This document shows, piece after piece, positions 60,675 to 64,000 of a DNA stretch of 64,000 nucleotides. Source of the DNA: Epiperipatus broadwayi (lineage: Eukaryota; Onychophora; Udeonychophora; Euonychophora; Peripatidae); NCBI GenBank assembly GCA_028023455.1, contig JAQFVV010000233.1, positions 932,001 through 996,000 on the forward strand, read 5' to 3'. A model generated the notes under the pieces. The model had not been told where the DNA came from. It ran no database searches and saw only the letters and a program-made list of their open reading frames with translations. Position numbers and translations under genes: made by a program. Each line of letters begins with the position of its first letter. The first letter of the stretch is position 1.

Positions 60675-60836
60675 TTTACTTTTATAGATCTTAAACTTAA
60701 AGAGGTAACTGATGATCATGTAGAAAAAATAAATAAAAATATAAAAGAATATATGTCAAATAAAATAAAAAATGAAAAACTGGCAATAACTAAGCAAGTC
60801 AATCAAAATAAAATTATAATATCAGACAATAAATAG
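60675..60836 (+). CDS. Small lysine-rich open segment after a splice-acceptor-like site (uncertain)
   Basis: An open frame of 53 codons ends at the TAG at 60834-60836. It reads DLKLKEVTDDHVEKINKNIK and continues Lys/Asn/Ile-rich with coiled-coil-like spacing. TTTACTTTTATAG at 60675-60687 could be a 3' splice site leading into it. I recognise no family. The A-rich composition makes open frames likely by chance, so this is only a candidate exon. Confidence 0.15.
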   Translation, partial: FTFIDLKLKEVTDDHVEKINKNIKEYMSNKIKNEKLAITKQVNQNKIIISDNK

Positions 60837-61529
60837 TAGACTAAAAAAAGCAAAGGTCAGTCAAGAAATAGATTAATATATAAAATAAAGATAATGGGTG
60901 ATTCATGTATTAAATGATAAAAAGCAAGAGAAAGGAAGAATAAGTTGTAATAATGTATATGATAACAAAAGATAAAATAAAAATGCAGCTCAAAATAAGC
61001 AAACAAAAAGATACAAAAAGCAAAACAGATTGAAGCCACATAACCAGATAAAACAGTAGAGTTTAATGTTTCAAAAATGTATAAATTAAAGAGAAAAAAA
61101 CCTCCAATGGATAGTATTTAATGTGATGATAGTGAAAGACAAGTTTAAATGAATAATAAAACAAATGAATAATATTCAAAATAAGAGTCCTAGATCATAT
61201 GACACTATCTCTTAAGCTTGTAAGTTATAAACAATGAGGATTGCCAATTCCTCTACAAGCTTTGTGATAAATGCTTAGCCAGAGCCAGCACTTAAAATAT
61301 CTCTGTCAGGAACCCCTTCCCAAACCCCTGACCATGGTTTCATGCTTTGGCACTCCTTAGAGAGGTGTCGGGTAGGTTCAGACACTAGATCTAAAAATAC
61401 CAACCCAAAGCCAAGCACTTATTTAAAAGTTATCTATTGAGTGGAAAATCTGAAATTTTCAGACATCTACATGTCTCCAAATCCAGGTATCCAACCAAAA
61501 TCAAATAGGGAACAGGTAGTAAATAATAT

Positions 61530-61815
61530 GTCAAAGAAGTTTGAAAATATATAAAGCCAAATGAATAACCAAATTGTAAGATAAGATGCTAAGAAATATG
61601 AAGACAACCAGAAACACTTTGAAGGTGAATAAAATGATTCAACATTTAAAACCAAGCAACAAAGTACAAGAAAAAGAAAGTTTTGAGCTATGTATTCAGA
61701 AAATGATAAAGATCATTAACAAGGAAAACTAATGACCAAAATACAACAGGAAGTGAATAAATATCATGCAATATTTGGAAGTGATCACCCAGATGCAGTG
61801 TTAAAACCTAGGTAA
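61530..61815 (+). pseudogene. Possible tetratricopeptide-repeat (TPR) gene fragment
   Basis: One frame reads QGKLMTKIQQEVNKYHAIFG then SDHPDAVLKPR (about 61722-61810), like the kinesin-light-chain/nephrocystin-type TPR (QGKY..A...QEV...IFG.DHPD). About 100 bp upstream KKYEDNQKHFEGE, a stop, then NDSTFKTKQ aligns with the same repeat positions, suggesting two successive repeats. The second ends at CCTAG|GTAAAT, a good 5' splice site at 61811/61812. Stops interrupt the upstream repeat, so it is probably a relic. The match is by eye and only moderate. Confidence 0.3.
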
Positions 61816-62879
61816 ATATGTCTAGACATCATAAACAGAACTTTTTCATTTCTAGTCTGAACTTTTAAATTTCATTTATAGTGTTAACTTTTAACTATAT
61901 GTAAATAAACGAATAATTGTTAAAATATTGTAGTTTTAATAAGTGTTTATATTTGGGTTTTAAATGTTTAAATATTCCTTATATATTTATTTTTTATCTT
62001 TTAATAAATATGTTGTAAATTATTGGTGTGGTTTTAAGTTTCTCTCTTTTCATTTACCTATGGGTTTAAATCAATAATCTTATTTAGATAGTCTGTGTTA
62101 TGCAGATGTCATGTTTCAATAGTTAGCCAAGGGTCAAGTGCTTGAGGCATGTTAATGTCATCTCCTGGATTCCAATCTAAGGCTGGATGGTGCCCGTAGG
62201 GTTAAAACCCATGATAAATATACCCATGAGATGTGGCATCCTTTTTGTAGTCAGAGAAGTTGTGCTTCTGTCTGGAAAGGTGATTGTGGTTTGTATTTTT
62301 TATTTAATCTCGGTCTGACTGGGGGTATGGTTAATATGTAAGTATTGATCATATTTACTTCTCCGCTTGAGTAATGGCATTTTAAAATTAAATATAAAAA
62401 TTAATATGATCTAATAACATAAAATATAAGTATAATAAAATTGTAACAAAATATTAAACTGGTAAGTTTTATGAAACTTGCTATTATATTTTTAAAATTT
62501 CATGGAGTATTCTTAAATAAACTTTTCTAATGCTTTTATGTTGCATTGATAGAGTTTCCAAATGCCAAACCGATATGGTAAATTAGATAAAGTGATAACT
62601 CAGTATGCAAATAATTTAGTTTCAGTAATTATTTTACTATGATAAAATAACCTTTTAACTTATTAAAAATGGCAGCATATTGGAATCCATAATGATCCTC
62701 AGCATTTAAGCTACCAACATATTTAAATTAACTTATATTCTTTAATTAATAATCATCCAAGCTAAAAGCAGCTGAGGATTTTTTTTTAATCACTGGATGA
62801 TAAAAACTTCAGTTTTTAAAAATTAATTACTAAACAAAAGTCTACTTTCTGCAGATTGTATTTTGAGATGGAAAGGGTA
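61816..62879. other. Non-coding stretch, unassigned G+C-richer patch at 62070-62350
   Basis: Mostly A+T-rich. The segment 62070-62350 (for example GGCTGGATGGTGCCCGTAGG) is clearly richer in G+C, as is 61215-61400 on the other side of the TPR-like segment. Both may be pieces of unidentified repeats. I found no match between them. Confidence 0.35.
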
Positions 62880-64000
62880 GCTCACATATTATAAATCCAT
62901 AATTCAAAAAGATAAAATTTTAGCTTTTGCTTTTAAATCGATTGACATTGAAAGTTCCACCATTAAACCTGAACTGTATCTTGATCTCTGATTCATTAAA
63001 GCTGCCTATAAACAATACCAACAATCACTGTCATAAATACAGAAATAATATTGGAGCACATACACATACTTATTTACCACATGTTTTCATTTCAAATGTC
63101 AAAAAAAATTTATCTGTAGAAATAACCTTTTCATTTCATCCTGTAGAAGCTATAAAATAATAATAAACTTTGTTGTTAACCAACCAATTTTAAACACCAT
63201 ATTGGCCTGTTCAATTAATTAATTCAAAGACCTTGTCTAAAGCAATAAAAGAAATATATAAATTTCCTTTTGTTTCTGATATTTTTCTTGCATTTGCTGA
63301 CAATAAAAATCATGTCTATAATGTTTTTTGATTCTCTATAACTATATTGAGTTTCTGGTATCTATTCATATGTAATTGCAAAGCAACCTATTCAATAAGA
63401 TTATTGAAAGTAGCAGTAGTGGATAATAAAGACATTTCATAATATTTATTGCAATCGTCTTTGTTTTCTTTATTATCACCATCATATTTTAAAATTTCTT
63501 TAAGTATCTTACCAGGACTTGCATTGTTTCCATTTTTAAGATTGCAAAGAAATAGATTTCACTAAAATTAAATATATTTGTTTAAATCTAACAGAGAGAT
63601 GGTTATATTATCAAAAATTGTCATGACAATTCTTATATCATTATTCAAAACATATTCAAATATTCTTTCTATCCATTCCAAAATATTGTGATCATATAAG
63701 AGAGGTTCTCTGATAGTTTTAATAGGATGATTATGACATAATTTTTCAGGTTCATATGATTTTAATGCATCAAAAAAAAAAAAGATCTAAAATGACTATG
63801 ATCAATAAATGTCTATCTACTTTGCTGTTCAAAATCATCACACAATTTTAAGCTTTATTGCCAATCATTTAACTTTTATTTTCAAATTATTATATTTATT
63901 ACAAAGTTCCACATTTAACTTATTATTCTGACAAGCAGAAAATGCCACATATTTATTTTTAATCAAGTCACTATAAATAAAAATCAAATGTAGCACAAGT
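62880..64000 (-). pseudogene. Element J: decayed non-LTR reverse transcriptase, runs off the window
   Basis: On the minus strand, from right to left, family motifs follow in correct order across changing frames: LLYDHNILEWIERIFEYVLN (about 63705-63645), NASPGKILKEILK for KxPGxDGIPxEILK (63525-63487), SLLSTT (about 63430), PESQYSYRESKNIIDMIFI for PESQxGFRxxRSTxDMIF (63362-63303), LYISFIALDKVFE for LYxxFIDLxKAFD (63262-63220, catalytic Asp replaced by Ala), CVCAPILF for GCVLAPTLF (about 63070) and FRFNGGTFNVNR (about 62965-62930). The YADD box was not found. The family differs from RTE A-E and from F/G/H. Its endonuclease should lie beyond 64000. Confidence 0.75.

Noticed and set aside
1-64000. 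CRISPR arrays, operons, riboswitches, ribosome binding sites
   Set aside because: Nothing of the kind is seen; regular spacer-repeat structure is absent and the DNA is of animal nuclear type.

Overview
The window is very A+T-rich (roughly three quarters A+T by eye) animal-type nuclear DNA. It holds no host gene that I can recognise as intact. What can be read is transposable elements of different ages, embedded in non-coding DNA full of homopolymer and dinucleotide runs. The element mix (RTE-type and zinc-knuckle non-LTR retrotransposons, a Penelope-like relic, a hAT-type MITE, tRNA-derived inserts and a histone H3 relic) points to a metazoan, most likely an invertebrate. I cannot name the species.

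Layout. 2.3-4.9 kb (minus) is the ORF1 part of a decayed non-LTR element (F) with a CCHC zinc knuckle. 9.8-10.5 kb is a nearly perfect 645-bp hairpin. 16.6 kb carries a GC-rich tRNA-like sequence. 17.4-24.0 kb is a repeat cluster: a 5'-truncated RTE with an open reverse transcriptase frame (A), a tandem-then-inverted 314-bp repeat, an old RTE 3' fragment (D), a direct-plus-inverted composite flanked by a 13-bp duplication, and an internally deleted RTE (E). 24.4-27.7 kb is a nearly complete RTE (B) with a target-site duplication and a (TGA)n tail, broken by three frameshifts. 30.7-31.3 kb is a CpG-richer island with an H3-like relic and promoter-like motifs. 32.3 kb has a 39-bp 5' half of a lysine-type tRNA between 13-bp direct repeats. 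38.5-39.2 kb (minus) is a Penelope-like relic with a GIY-YIG-type endonuclease.

40.2-50.4 kb is an RTE (C) split by a 7.05-kb insertion of another non-LTR element (H, minus strand) flanked by a 6-bp duplication. H has recognisable ORF1 knuckle, endonuclease, reverse transcriptase and C-terminal zinc motif, all broken. 50.7-53.2 kb (minus) is a further decayed endonuclease-reverse transcriptase (G). 55.99-56.48 kb is a 471-bp hAT-type MITE with a perfect 8-bp duplication. 61.5-61.8 kb may be a TPR-protein relic. 62.9-64.0 kb (minus) is another decayed non-LTR reverse transcriptase (J) that runs off the window end.

No element appears able to move on its own today. RTE copy B is the closest. 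Its family supplies five copies (A-E) within 33 kb, ranging from well preserved to barely legible, which suggests long-lasting activity. The small non-coding composites, the tRNA half and the MITE would have depended on proteins supplied by other elements.
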